A stretch of 49,477 bases of DNA from assembly GCA_049610385.1 (NCBI GenBank), contig JBMYZL010000019.1:1-49477 (forward strand). Reading direction: 5' to 3'. Shown piece after piece: positions 26,578 through 35,718 of the stretch; the first letter of the stretch is position 1; every line of letters begins with the position of its first letter. The notes beneath the pieces are model-generated. The model was given only the letters and a program-made list of their open reading frames with translations. It made no database searches and had not been told where the DNA came from. This DNA comes from JBMYZL01 sp049610385 (lineage in GTDB: Bacteria; Bacteroidota; Bacteroidia; Flavobacteriales_D; Sanyastnellaceae). A program made the position numbers and the translations under genes.

Positions 26578-27231
26578 ATGCTGGATAAGAACGGGATTGC
26601 ACGGCGCATCGCCCAAGAAGTTCAAAATGGATGGTATGTCAACCTCGGCATCGGCATCCCGACACTGGTGGCCAATTTCATTCCAGAAGGAATGGAGGTG
26701 GAATTTCAATCAGAAAATGGAATTTTGGGGATGGGTCCCTTTCCAATCGAGGGAAACGAGGATGCCGATCTGATCAATGCGGGCAAACAAACCATCACAG
26801 CGATGCCGGGTGCTGTTTATTTTGACAGTGCGACATCGTTTGCCATGATTCGAGGTCGCCATGTGCAGTTGACTGTTTTGGGTGCGATGGAGGTGGCCCA
26901 AAACGGCGACATTGCCAACTGGAAAATTCCGAACCGAATGGTCAAGGGCATGGGGGGTGCGATGGATTTGGTGGCCAGTGCTGAGAACATCATCGTTGCC
27001 ATGATGCACACCAACCGGGCGGGTGATTCCAAATTGTTGCCGGCATGCAGTTTGCCATTGACAGGTGTGGGATGTGTGAAGCGGGTTGTGACGAATTTGG
27101 CGGCTTTGGACATCCGAGACGGCGCGTTTCACCTCATCGAACGTGCTCCGGGCGTTTCAGTCGAACAAATTCAGGCGGCCACGGCGGGTGAATTGCGTGT
27201 GCCTGCGCACGTTCCAGAAATGACCGTGTAA
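26578..27231 (+). CDS. scoB: 3-oxoacid CoA-transferase subunit B
   Basis: The beta subunit of the CoA-transferase, 217 residues. It carries the catalytic glutamate in FQSENGILGMG (SENG motif), which forms the acyl-glutamyl-CoA intermediate. NLGIGIPTLVANFIP near the N-terminus and KGMGGAMDLV in the middle are also family hallmarks. It is paired with scoA (3-base gap) and converges with gltX, whose stop lies 8 bases beyond. Confidence 0.95.
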   Translation: MLDKNGIARRIAQEVQNGWYVNLGIGIPTLVANFIPEGMEVEFQSENGILGMGPFPIEGNEDADLINAGKQTITAMPGAVYFDSATSFAMIRGRHVQLTVLGAMEVAQNGDIANWKIPNRMVKGMGGAMDLVASAENIIVAMMHTNRAGDSKLLPACSLPLTGVGCVKRVVTNLAALDIRDGAFHLIERAPGVSVEQIQAATAGELRVPAHVPEMTV

Positions 27232-27239
27232 CACAGACT

Positions 27240-28784
27240 TCAAGAATTTTCAGCGCGCATCGCCTCAATGGCCTGAATGCCTGCAATTAAGCGATGCAAG
27301 GTGTTTTCCCGCCCGAGGTATGCCGCAAATTCGAACATGGACGGTCCGCCTCCGACCCCGGTGAGCACGATGCGAAGGGGAAGCAATACGGCCCCGAAAC
27401 CCAGCCCCTCGCTTTCCAAGTAGGCTTTGAAGTCACTTTCGATGGCTGAAGCTGTGAAGGACGGCAGGTGGGCCAACCGGTCGTGAACTGCACGCAGATA
27501 ACCTGCAGTTTCGTTTTTCCATTTTTTCCGCACCAGCTTGGCATCAAAGCGCTCAGGGGCTTCAAAGAGCCACGACAACTCCGGGATTTCATTGAGGAAG
27601 GTGACCCGTTCAAGCGTGAGATCCAAAATCATCTCGGCTTGATGACTGGGCAGATCGGCTTGTTTTAACAGGGATTCCAATTGTTTAATCAACGCTGCCT
27701 TGGGCGTTTGGCGCAAGTGTTGCTCATTGAACCATCGGGCTTTCTCCGGATTGAATCGGGCACCTGATTTGACCACACGATTCAAATCGAATTGGGCCAC
27801 GGCTTGTTCCAAACTGAACATTTCTTGGTCATCGCCGGGGCTCCAACCCAGCAACAAAAGCATGTTCAAGAATGCTGCGGGCAAGTAACCGTTTTCGCGA
27901 TATCCCTTGAGTTCATCTCCAGACTTTGGATCTCTCCAACTCAGAGGAAAAACTGGGAATCCGCCCTGGATGCCATCACGCTTGCCCAATTTTCCGGACC
28001 CCTCTGGTTTCAGAATCAAAGGCAAATGCGCAAAAGTTGGCGGGCTCCAGTCCAAAGCTTGGTACAACAAGACGTGTAAGGGAGCACTGGGCAGCCATTC
28101 TTCACCCCGAATGACATGGGTGATTTGCATTTCATGGTCGTCCACCACATTGGCCAAATGGTAGGTTGGCAGGCCGTCAGGCTTCAACAGGACCTTGTCA
28201 TCAAGCACGTGAGACGACACCTGAACATCGCCGCGGATGGCATCTTGAAATTGGATGTTTTGGACCTCATCGGGCGTTCTGAATCGAATGACGAAGGGCT
28301 GATTTTGGCTCAAAAGTTTTTGAACTTCAGTTTCAGTCAAGGCCAAATCATTTTGCATTTCTCCCCGTGTGCTCGCGTCGTACTGAAACGTTTGCCCATT
28401 CTTTTCTGCCGCTTGGCGCTTCTCTGCAAGGGCCTCCGGCGTATCAAAGGCCCGATAGGCCCATCCAGACTTCAAGAGTTGATCGGCGGCCTTGGCATAA
28501 AATGAAGTGCGTTCGGATTGTCGGTAAGGTGCGTGCGGTCCAAGTGTTGGAGCACCGACCCCCTCGTCAGGGGTCAAACCGCACCATGCCAGTGCTTCCA
28601 CGACATACTGTTCTGCCCCCTTGACGAACCGGGTTGCGTCGGTGTCTTCGATGCGAAGAATGAAAGTGCCACCGTGTTTCTTGGCGAAGAGGTAATTGTA
28701 CAGAGCAGTCCGGACACCGCCCATGTGCAGTGGTCCAGTGGGGCTCGGTGCGAATCGGACCCGTGGTGGAGTGGTGAGGTTCAT
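27240..28784 (-). CDS. gltX: Glutamate--tRNA ligase
   Basis: The 514-residue class I synthetase charges tRNA-Glu. The HIGH-type motif appears as PSPTGPLHMGG (about residues 13-23) and the KMSKS-type loop as GKLGKRDG near residue 268, a normal variant in this family. FILRIEDTDATR near residue 40 and HVIRGEEWLPSAP are further signatures. The C-terminal half is the helical anticodon-binding domain. The ATG at 28784 is 7 bases behind a perfect TAnnTTTG element. It is a single-gene transcription unit, divergent from ssb. Confidence 0.96.
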   Translation of the reverse strand: MNLTTPPRVRFAPSPTGPLHMGGVRTALYNYLFAKKHGGTFILRIEDTDATRFVKGAEQYVVEALAWCGLTPDEGVGAPTLGPHAPYRQSERTSFYAKAADQLLKSGWAYRAFDTPEALAEKRQAAEKNGQTFQYDASTRGEMQNDLALTETEVQKLLSQNQPFVIRFRTPDEVQNIQFQDAIRGDVQVSSHVLDDKVLLKPDGLPTYHLANVVDDHEMQITHVIRGEEWLPSAPLHVLLYQALDWSPPTFAHLPLILKPEGSGKLGKRDGIQGGFPVFPLSWRDPKSGDELKGYRENGYLPAAFLNMLLLLGWSPGDDQEMFSLEQAVAQFDLNRVVKSGARFNPEKARWFNEQHLRQTPKAALIKQLESLLKQADLPSHQAEMILDLTLERVTFLNEIPELSWLFEAPERFDAKLVRKKWKNETAGYLRAVHDRLAHLPSFTASAIESDFKAYLESEGLGFGAVLLPLRIVLTGVGGGPSMFEFAAYLGRENTLHRLIAGIQAIEAMRAENS

Positions 28785-28791
28785 TGCGGTG

Positions 28792-28826
28792 CAAAATTAC
28801 GCACCCTGTTGTTCTGCACTTACAAA
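28792..28826 (-). promoter_or_regulatory. Promoter of gltX (TTTG, 23-bp spacer, TAATTTTG)
   Basis: On the minus strand TTTG (28826-28823) is followed by 23 bases and TAATTTTG (28799-28792), a perfect -7 match. Only 7 bases separate it from the ATG, so the mRNA should start at or beside the start codon. Confidence 0.5.
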
Positions 28827-28846
28827 CTCCAGACATGCATTTGTAA
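28820..28846. repeat. Inverted repeat TTACAAA/TTTGTAA in the gltX-ssb spacer
   Basis: Perfect 7-base arms (28820-28826 and 28840-28846) are separated by 13 bases. The left arm contains the gltX -33 TTTG read on the minus strand. A second short inverted repeat, AGCCGT/ACGGCT (28851-28856, 28864-28869), follows in the likely ssb leader. Either could bind a protein or fold in RNA; no family of operator is recognised. Confidence 0.35.
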
Positions 28847-28925
28847 ACCTAGCCGTAACAGCAACGGCTACAGTGTATGGCGGGCTTCAGATTTGTCCAG
28901 CAAACCCATTTAAAAAAATCAAACA

Positions 28926-29282
28926 ATGAATGCATTGAGAAACAAGGTCCAGTTGATTGGACGGCTCGGGAAGGACCCCGAGACATTTCATTTCGATGAA
29001 GGCAAAACCAAGTGTGTTTTTCCGGTCGCGACCAACGAAACCTTCCGCAATGGTGAAGGAGAAAAAGTGGAACGAACCCAGTGGCATGACGTGGTCACTT
29101 GGGGAGGTTTGGCGGAAGTTTCGGGTCAATACTTGAAAAAAGGAACGGAAGTAGCCATCGAAGGCCGGTTGTCATACCGAACGTACGAAGACGCCGAAGG
29201 GCATACGCGTTATGTGACGGAAATCGTGGTGGGAGAAATGCTCATGCTCGAAAAGCGCGCCTCGGAAGTTGAGGGAACATGA
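28926..29282 (+). CDS. ssb: Single-stranded DNA-binding protein
   Basis: The 118-residue protein is one OB fold: NKVQLIGRLGKDPE at the start, FPVATNETF, the aromatic DNA-contact strand TQWHDVVTWG and LKKGTEVAIEGRLSYRTYED. It coats single strands during replication, repair and recombination. It lacks the flexible linker and acidic DDDIPF-type tail of main bacterial SSBs, ending in EKRASEVEGT, so it may be a secondary SSB or a short Bacteroidota form. It is followed by a convincing terminator. Confidence 0.93.
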   Translation: MNALRNKVQLIGRLGKDPETFHFDEGKTKCVFPVATNETFRNGEGEKVERTQWHDVVTWGGLAEVSGQYLKKGTEVAIEGRLSYRTYEDAEGHTRYVTEIVVGEMLMLEKRASEVEGT

Positions 29283-29293
29283 CACTGGTTTTT

Positions 29294-29359
29294 GGGGGGT
29301 ACAAAGTTGCTTATTCGAGCACTTGTGCCGAATGTCTGCTGAGTGCCCCCCTTTTTTTT
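29294..29359 (+). terminator. Rho-independent-type terminator after ssb
   Basis: GGGGGGTAC (29294-29302) pairs with GTGCCCCCC (29343-29351) over 9 base pairs including one G-U, and eight T residues follow immediately (29352-29359). The 40-base loop contains a small GCAC-TT-GTGC hairpin that would shorten it. It separates ssb from the sdh promoter. Confidence 0.65.
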
Positions 29360-29401
29360 CAGTACATGCCCCATGCTTTTCGTCGCGGCCTCTCTCCTCC
29401 G

Positions 29402-29409
29402 TAACTTTG
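29402..29409 (+). promoter_or_regulatory. -7 element of the sdhCAB operon (TAACTTTG)
   Basis: TAACTTTG matches TAnnTTTG exactly and ends 22 bases before the sdhC ATG. A T-rich TTTTCG 21 bases upstream could serve as a weak -33 element. It lies directly behind the ssb terminator. Confidence 0.6.
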
Positions 29410-29431
29410 CTAGCAATCCGTCGCATTAGAT

Positions 29432-30142
29432 ATGAGCAACACATCTCAATCGCAATCCTCTTTGGCAAAGAAATATTTCATGGCCTTGACGGGTCTTTTT
29501 CTTTGCTTGTTTCTCGTAGGACACCTGCTGGGCAATCTACAGTTGATCGCTGACACAGGTGAAACGGGTCGTTTGGCCTTCAACGAATACGCCCGATTCA
29601 TGACCACTTTTCCAGCGGTCAAGGTTCTCAGTTATTTGACGTATTTCAGTGTGTTGTATCACGTTTTCAGTGGCATCCGGCTGACCTTGCAAAATCGTTC
29701 GGCGCGACCCACTCGCTATGTCAAGGAAAATGGCGCGGCAAATGCCATTTGGAGCAGCCGAAACATGGGCATTTTGGGCACGATCATTTTGGTGTTTTTG
29801 GTGACGCATATGCAGAACTTTTGGTATGTTATGCACTTTGGTGAAATGCCCACTCAGCTGACACCAGACGGGGAAACATTGAAGGATTTGCACACCGTGG
29901 TGATGCATTTTTTCGATGCTTCGGTGAATTCTCTCGCCCCGCTTGCTGTGACATTTTACGTTTTGGGTCAAGTGGCCTTGGGATTTCATTTGTATCACGG
30001 ATTTGAAAGTGGTTTTCAATCCATGGGGATTCGCCATGCGAAATACACGCCTGCTATGCAGCGATTTGGCCAGTTGTTCAGCATTGGGGTTCCAGTGCTG
30101 TTCGCATCGATTCCTGTTTACCTCTACATCATTCAATTGTGA
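29432..30142 (+). CDS. sdhC: Succinate dehydrogenase cytochrome b subunit (type B)
   Basis: The 236-residue membrane anchor has five predicted helices and histidines placed as heme b ligands, for example LVGHLLGNLQ, SVLYHVFSG, LVTHMQNFWY and LHTVVMHFF. This fits the single large anchor of type-B succinate:quinone oxidoreductases, which carry two hemes and pass electrons to menaquinone. LYHGFESGFQSMG near the C-terminus is a family signature. The stop overlaps the sdhA start. It is the first gene of sdhCAB, with its own promoter behind a terminator. Confidence 0.94.
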   Translation: MSNTSQSQSSLAKKYFMALTGLFLCLFLVGHLLGNLQLIADTGETGRLAFNEYARFMTTFPAVKVLSYLTYFSVLYHVFSGIRLTLQNRSARPTRYVKENGAANAIWSSRNMGILGTIILVFLVTHMQNFWYVMHFGEMPTQLTPDGETLKDLHTVVMHFFDASVNSLAPLAVTFYVLGQVALGFHLYHGFESGFQSMGIRHAKYTPAMQRFGQLFSIGVPVLFASIPVYLYIIQL

Positions 30143-32145
30143 TGAGCACCTTAGATTCGAAAATTCCAGAAGGCCCAATTGCGGACAAATGGACGCAGCA
30201 TAAGAACAACATTCGCTTGGTGAACCCAGCGAACAAGAGGTTGATTGATGTGATTGTGGTGGGCACGGGACTCGCTGGAAGCTCAGCATCGGCTTCCTTG
30301 GCCGAAATGGGTTACAATGTGAAGGCATTCTGTTTTCAAGACTCACCTCGCAGGGCGCATTCCATTGCGGCACAAGGCGGCATCAATGCGGCCAAAAACT
30401 ATCAAAATGACGGAGATTCCGTTTACCGTTTGTTCTATGACACGGTAAAAGGAGGCGATTACAGAAGCAGAGAGGCCAATGTCTACCGGTTGGCAGAGGT
30501 TTCCACCAGCATCATCGACCAATGTGTAGCACAGGGAGTGCCTTTTGCACGAGAGTACGGGGGGCTTTTGGACAACCGATCATTTGGAGGTGTACAGGTG
30601 TCTCGCACCTTTTATGCCAAAGGGCAAACAGGCCAGCAATTGCTGTTGGGCGCATATTCTGCACTGAGCCGCCAAATATCAAAAGGCAAGGTCCAGATGT
30701 TCAACCGTCACGAAATGATGGATGTTGTGGTTGTGGATGGGAAATGCCGAGGCATCATTGCGAGAAATTTGGTCACAGGAGAAATTGAACGTCATTCAGC
30801 TCACGCTGTGGTTTTGGCATCTGGGGGTTATGGCAATGTCTTTTTCTTGAGCACGAATGCCATGGGTTCCAATGTTTCTGCCGCTTGGAAAGCCCACCGG
30901 AAAGGCGCTCATTTTGCCAATCCGTCATTCACCCAAATTCATCCGACCTGCATCCCGGTGTCAGGACACCACCAGTCCAAGCTTACATTGATGTCAGAGT
31001 CGTTGAGAAATGATGGGCGAATTTGGGTTCCAAAGCGCAAAGAGGATGTCGATGCCATCCGTTCAGGCTCGATGCGTCCTGTTGAAATTCCAGAGGAAAA
31101 TCGCGATTACTATCTCGAAAGGCGTTACCCTGCTTTTGGCAATTTGGTTCCGCGAGACGTGGCATCCAGAGCCGCGAAAGAACGGTGTGACGCTGGTTTT
31201 GGTGTGAATGAAACAGGTGAGGCGGTCTTTTTGGATTACGCTTCTGCCATTGAACGGTATGGCAGCACAGAAGCCCACGTTCGTGGATTGTCCAACCCTT
31301 CGAAGGAAGAAGTTCGGAAATTGGGCAAGGAAGTTGTGAAAGCGAAGTATGGCAACCTCTTTGACATGTACAAGCAAATCACAGCGGATGATCCCTATGA
31401 AACGCCTATGAAAATTTATCCGGCGGTTCATTACACCATGGGCGGGTTGTGGGTGGATTACAACCTGATGACATCTGTGCCAGGTTTGTACGCGGCTGGA
31501 GAAGCGAATTTTTCGGATCATGGGGCCAACCGTCTAGGTGCTTCGGCATTGATGCAAGGGCTCGCAGACGGTTACTTCGTGCTTCCATATACCATTGGCG
31601 ATTACCTGGCAGACGACATACGCACGGGGCCGATTGCCACAGATTCCAAAGCGTTTGATGAAGCGGAGGCACAGGTCAAGGAGCGGATCAACCATTTAAT
31701 TAACAACAATGGAGATACGCCTGTCGATGACTTCCATCGCCGATTGGGTCGAATCATGTGGGAACACTGCGGCATGGCGCGAAGTGAAAAAGGGTTGACG
31801 GAGGCGATTGAGAAAATTCAATCCCTGCGCAAAGAGTTTTATGAGAGAGTTCGGGTTCCTGGGAAGGCCGATGGGTTCAACCCAGAATTGGACAAAGCGG
31901 GCCGTGTTGCGGACTTCTTGGAATTGGGAGAGTTGATGTGCAAGGATGCATTGGTGCGAAATGAGTCGTGTGGGGGCCACTTCCGCGAGGAATTCCAGAC
32001 ACCAGAGGGAGAGGCCCTCAGAGATGACGAAAACTTCACCTTTGTATCCGCTTGGAAAAACGCGGGACAACCGGCGGATGCTGAACTGATCAAGGAGGAA
32101 TTGGTTTATGAAAACATTGAACTGAAGCAACGCAGCTACAAGTAA
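30142..32145 (+). CDS. sdhA: Succinate dehydrogenase flavoprotein subunit
   Basis: The 667-residue subunit oxidises succinate to fumarate with covalently bound FAD. The Rossmann loop VVGTGLAGSSASASLAE (about 39-55) is followed by RRAHSIAAQGGINAA, whose His73 is the expected covalent FAD ligand. Substrate-site segments include FTQIHPTCIPVSGHHQSK, HYTMGGLWVDYN and GEANFSDHGANRLGASALMQ. The ATG at 30142 overlaps the sdhC stop by one base; a GTG one codon earlier is possible. sdhB follows after 6 bases. The enzyme sits on the cytoplasmic face of the inner membrane. Confidence 0.97.
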   Translation: MSTLDSKIPEGPIADKWTQHKNNIRLVNPANKRLIDVIVVGTGLAGSSASASLAEMGYNVKAFCFQDSPRRAHSIAAQGGINAAKNYQNDGDSVYRLFYDTVKGGDYRSREANVYRLAEVSTSIIDQCVAQGVPFAREYGGLLDNRSFGGVQVSRTFYAKGQTGQQLLLGAYSALSRQISKGKVQMFNRHEMMDVVVVDGKCRGIIARNLVTGEIERHSAHAVVLASGGYGNVFFLSTNAMGSNVSAAWKAHRKGAHFANPSFTQIHPTCIPVSGHHQSKLTLMSESLRNDGRIWVPKRKEDVDAIRSGSMRPVEIPEENRDYYLERRYPAFGNLVPRDVASRAAKERCDAGFGVNETGEAVFLDYASAIERYGSTEAHVRGLSNPSKEEVRKLGKEVVKAKYGNLFDMYKQITADDPYETPMKIYPAVHYTMGGLWVDYNLMTSVPGLYAAGEANFSDHGANRLGASALMQGLADGYFVLPYTIGDYLADDIRTGPIATDSKAFDEAEAQVKERINHLINNNGDTPVDDFHRRLGRIMWEHCGMARSEKGLTEAIEKIQSLRKEFYERVRVPGKADGFNPELDKAGRVADFLELGELMCKDALVRNESCGGHFREEFQTPEGEALRDDENFTFVSAWKNAGQPADAELIKEELVYENIELKQRSYK

Positions 32146-32151
32146 GAAACC

Positions 32152-32904
32152 ATGGATTTGACATTAAAAGTTTGGCGACAAGAAGGGCCAGATTCGCCTG
32201 GCAGAATGGAAACCTACCCCATTTCTGATGTGTCAGAGGACATGTCTTTTCTCGAGATGATGGACATGCTCAATGACCAGCTTATCCGGGATGGAAAAGA
32301 CCCTGTTGCTTTCGATCATGATTGCAGGGAGGGAATTTGTGGTATGTGTTCAATGTTCATCAATGGAGAAGCTCATGGACCTGGCAGAGGCGTCACGACT
32401 TGCCAATTGCACATGCGTTCATTTCAGGATGGCGAGACCATATACATCGAGCCTTGGCGGGCAGCTGCTTTTCCTGTGGTCAAGGATTTGGCTGTGGATC
32501 GCGGGGCATTCGATCGGGTGATTCAGGCAGGAGGTTATATCTCTGTGAATACGTCCGGGGAGACATTGGACGCAAATGCCATTCCCATCCCCAAAGAAGA
32601 TGCTGATGCAGCTTTCAATGCTGCGACATGCATCGGCTGCGGTGCTTGCGTGGCCACTTGCAAAAATGCTTCTGCCATGCTGTTCGTTTCAGCTAAGGTT
32701 TCTCAGTTTGCCTTGTTGCCACAGGGTCAGCCGGAGCGTTTGGGGCGTGTCAAGCGCATGGTCGAGCAGATGGACAAAGAAGGTTTTGGGAATTGCACAA
32801 ACACGGGCGCATGTGCCGTTGAGTGCCCCAAGGGCATTGATTTGTCTAACATTGCTCGGATGAATCGTGATTACCTCGCGGCGACTCTTAAAGGCGACTC
32901 TTGA
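32152..32904 (+). CDS. sdhB: Succinate dehydrogenase iron-sulfur subunit
   Basis: The 250-residue subunit relays electrons from FAD to quinone through three clusters. The [2Fe-2S] ligands are in HDCREGICGMCSMF and a later TTCQLH, the [4Fe-4S] ligands in AATCIGCGACVATCKN, and the [3Fe-4S] ligands in GNCTNTGACAVECPKGI. All expected cysteines are visible. It is the last gene of sdhCAB; the metal-binding protein gene begins 68 bases later. Confidence 0.97.
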   Translation: MDLTLKVWRQEGPDSPGRMETYPISDVSEDMSFLEMMDMLNDQLIRDGKDPVAFDHDCREGICGMCSMFINGEAHGPGRGVTTCQLHMRSFQDGETIYIEPWRAAAFPVVKDLAVDRGAFDRVIQAGGYISVNTSGETLDANAIPIPKEDADAAFNAATCIGCGACVATCKNASAMLFVSAKVSQFALLPQGQPERLGRVKRMVEQMDKEGFGNCTNTGACAVECPKGIDLSNIARMNRDYLAATLKGDS

Positions 32905-32972
32905 GCTGAGGCTTTGCTTTAATTGTGTCGAGCCCAACGACATCTTTGAACGTTTCATTGTAACTTGCAGTT

Positions 32973-33353
32973 ATGATGATAGTTTTATTCACTTGGCTCG
33001 CCAGTGTGTCCATTTTCCCTGGACATGTAACGAGCGTTACAGAGCCAATAGAGCCGAAGAAGGTGGAGGTGACTTTTGAGGTCTCAGGTGTTTGTGGAAT
33101 GTGCGAAGAGCGTATCGAGAAAGCACTTGATGTCAAAGGAATTGTCATGGCAGACTGGAATTTGGATACCCGTCAACTTCAAGTGGTTTTCAAGCCCAAT
33201 CAAATCTCTGAGAATCGCATCCATGAATTATTGAATGAAGCTGGCCATGATACCGCTACATCCAAGGCGACAGACGCACAATATGACGGATTGCATGGTT
33301 GTTGCAAATACCGCGAAGGTGGGGGTGGTTCCTGTACGCAGGGAAAAGAATGA
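32973..33353 (+). CDS. Secreted heavy-metal-associated (HMA) domain protein
   Basis: The 126-residue protein has an N-terminal hydrophobic signal (about 1-20) and an HMA ferredoxin-like domain (about 30-95) whose metal site reads GVCGMCEERIEKAL (Cys41, Cys44). Three further cysteines, Cys110, Cys111 and Cys121, sit in a short Gly-rich tail. It probably binds copper or another soft transition metal in the periplasm; the metal is inferred from the family. The stop overlaps the start of the TonB receptor gene by 4 bases, and the pair looks like a functional unit. Confidence 0.85.
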   Translation: MMIVLFTWLASVSIFPGHVTSVTEPIEPKKVEVTFEVSGVCGMCEERIEKALDVKGIVMADWNLDTRQLQVVFKPNQISENRIHELLNEAGHDTATSKATDAQYDGLHGCCKYREGGGGSCTQGKE

Positions 33354-35707
33354 GATATCGAAGAGGGCGTCAACGATTCGCCCTTTGGGGTTTTTGGGTC
33401 ATCCTCGGCTTTTATGTGCAGGTGTTGCAAGCCCAAAACACGATCAAAGGCAAGGTCTATGAATCGATCACGAATGACCAAGGAAAGTTTGAACACCTCC
33501 CGTTGCCAGGTGCATATGTCGAAGTGAAAGGTCGGGAATTGGCCGCAGCGACAGATGCGCACGGTTTTTTCAAGTTGAAAGGTGTTTTTGAGGGAGACAC
33601 ACTTGTGGCCACAATGGTGGGTTACACCGGTGTAGGCTTGGTTTATGAGGGCCAAGTGTTTCTTGAAATGGCGCTCACCTCAGGGGTTGAATTGGGTCAA
33701 GCAGAGGTGATTGCCCAAGACCGAGGCACTTCTTTTTCCCTGATTGACCCGCTGAATGCTCAAGTAATCAACCGGAAGGAATTGGTCAAAGCCGCATGTT
33801 GCAACTTATCTGAAGCTTTTGAGACAAACGCATCAGTGGATGCCTCTTTCACAGATGCGGTAACAGGTACAAGGCAAATCCGGATGCTTGGGTTGGATGG
33901 CAAGTACACCCAGATTCAAGTGGACAATTTGCCAGGGCCACGAGGATTGAGCGCCGTTCTGGGTTTGACCTTCATTCCAGGGGATTGGGTCGAATCCATT
34001 CAAATCAGCAAAGGCGCGGGTTCCGTTACCGGAGGTCATGAGAGCATGACAGGCCAAATCAATGTGGCCATGAAAAACCCAATGAATGCAGACCCGCTGC
34101 ATGTGAATTTGTATTCAAACGCATCGGGCCGGGTTGAATGGAACCATATCAGTGTCCATTCTGTTGGGCGCAAATGGAAAACCACCTTGTTGTCCCATGC
34201 CTTGTACAATGGAACGGAAAATGACCGAAATGCGGATGGTTTTTTGGACACTCCGCTGCAGCGTCATTTGATCCTGCGGAATGAGTGGAAGTACCAAGGA
34301 GACAGAAGCCTTCGTGGTGAATATGCTGTAACAGGCATCCGCACAGAAGTGATGGGGGGACAAACATCGAGCTTGCCCGATGGCCCTCTCGATTGGTCGG
34401 AGATGCGGGGTGCTTTGGTGCACACCAATCCGTTGGGTTGGTCGGCTTTCACCTCTGTTTCAAGGATGGAGTGGACCGCGAAAACAGGCTATGTCTTCCC
34501 CTTAGCGGAATGGCGTAGCTTGGGCTCCCAGTTTTCATGGATTGTCCACGAACAGCAACATCGGTTTGGGGAAAAGGCTTACGATGGACGGGAAAATCAC
34601 TTTCGTGGAAACTTGTTGCTGAACGACATTTTGGGGAACACGAATCACAAATACGCCGTGGGCGTCAGCTACGAACGGGATGATTTCGATGAGGAATTGG
34701 ATGTGGCGCCAGATACGACGAGTCGTTTTGTGAGAACAGAGCATGTGCCAGGCGTTTTTCTGGAGTATACATGGAATCATCAGGAGCGTTTGAACGTCAT
34801 TTTGGGTGCGAGATGGGATCACCACAACATGTATGGATCATTTTTCAGCCCCAGGCTGCATGCACGATGGTCTTTGCGGGAGGAATTGTCTTTGAAATTT
34901 GCAGCAGGTCGTGGGTGGCGAACGCCCAATGTTTTCATGGAGCAGTTGGGGTCGTGGGCAAGTCAACGGGTTTGGCAGATTGAGGCAGGCGAACGCGGAT
35001 TTGCGCCTGAAATGTCAACCAATGTGGGGTTGAATTTGACGTCAAAATTCACGTTGAATTACCGGGAGGCCAGTTTGGCTGTTGATTTGTATCGGACCGA
35101 ATTCGAGAATCGTTTGGTGGTGGATTTGGAAAACCCTTCTGAAGTTCAGGTTTATGCGCTCCTCGGTCAATCCCTGTCCACTTCTGCGCAAGTGGAGTTC
35201 GATTGGTCGGTTCACCGCCGTGTGGATTTGCGCTTGGCTTACCGTTACGTTGAGGCACATACGGATCGGATTACGCGGCCAGAAGAAACCTGGGATCCAT
35301 TTGTCCCACGTCACCGCGCTTTCACTCAAATGAGTTGGGCCAGTCGACTTGGTGAAGACGGTAGCCAATCTCGGATAGACTTATCCGCCCAATGGGTAGG
35401 TGAGCAGCGCCTGCCGAGTACTGCGGAATTGCCGAGTGCTTTTCAGCGACCGGAAGTGGCGCTGGGATTTGTTCAGTTGAATGTCCAATGGAGTCGAGAC
35501 TTTTCTGATGCATTTGGGCTGTATTTCGGCGTGGAGAATGTGACGAATGTCAAACAATTTCGGCCCATTTTGGGAGCGGAATACAATGGCCAGGACATTT
35601 CACCGCAGGAATTTGATGCCTTCTTTGATGCCAGTTTGGTATATGGGCCCATTTTTGGGCGGATGATGTATGGCGGCTTGCGCTGGCGCATTCCGTCAGC
35701 AGCATGA
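33350..35707 (+). CDS. TonB-dependent receptor paired with HMA protein (probable metal-linked receptor)
   Basis: The 785-residue outer-membrane receptor has a signal peptide ending near residue 29 (VLQAQ), a carboxypeptidase-like regulatory domain (about 30-115), a plug and a barrel. At the start of the plug is the stretch KAACCNLSEAFETN with adjacent Cys150-Cys151, followed by DAVTGTRQIRMLGL and GAGSVTGGHESMTGQINV. An exposed Cys pair in a TonB plug next to an HMA protein suggests handling of copper or a similar thiophilic metal; the substrate is not proven. The ATG at 33350 overlaps the HMA stop (ATGA). The barrel ends MMYGGLRWRIPSAA. It converges with dnaE. Confidence 0.9.
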   Translation: MRYRRGRQRFALWGFWVILGFYVQVLQAQNTIKGKVYESITNDQGKFEHLPLPGAYVEVKGRELAAATDAHGFFKLKGVFEGDTLVATMVGYTGVGLVYEGQVFLEMALTSGVELGQAEVIAQDRGTSFSLIDPLNAQVINRKELVKAACCNLSEAFETNASVDASFTDAVTGTRQIRMLGLDGKYTQIQVDNLPGPRGLSAVLGLTFIPGDWVESIQISKGAGSVTGGHESMTGQINVAMKNPMNADPLHVNLYSNASGRVEWNHISVHSVGRKWKTTLLSHALYNGTENDRNADGFLDTPLQRHLILRNEWKYQGDRSLRGEYAVTGIRTEVMGGQTSSLPDGPLDWSEMRGALVHTNPLGWSAFTSVSRMEWTAKTGYVFPLAEWRSLGSQFSWIVHEQQHRFGEKAYDGRENHFRGNLLLNDILGNTNHKYAVGVSYERDDFDEELDVAPDTTSRFVRTEHVPGVFLEYTWNHQERLNVILGARWDHHNMYGSFFSPRLHARWSLREELSLKFAAGRGWRTPNVFMEQLGSWASQRVWQIEAGERGFAPEMSTNVGLNLTSKFTLNYREASLAVDLYRTEFENRLVVDLENPSEVQVYALLGQSLSTSAQVEFDWSVHRRVDLRLAYRYVEAHTDRITRPEETWDPFVPRHRAFTQMSWASRLGEDGSQSRIDLSAQWVGEQRLPSTAELPSAFQRPEVALGFVQLNVQWSRDFSDAFGLYFGVENVTNVKQFRPILGAEYNGQDISPQEFDAFFDASLVYGPIFGRMMYGGLRWRIPSAA

Positions 35708-35718
35708 TGCAGTGTGGG

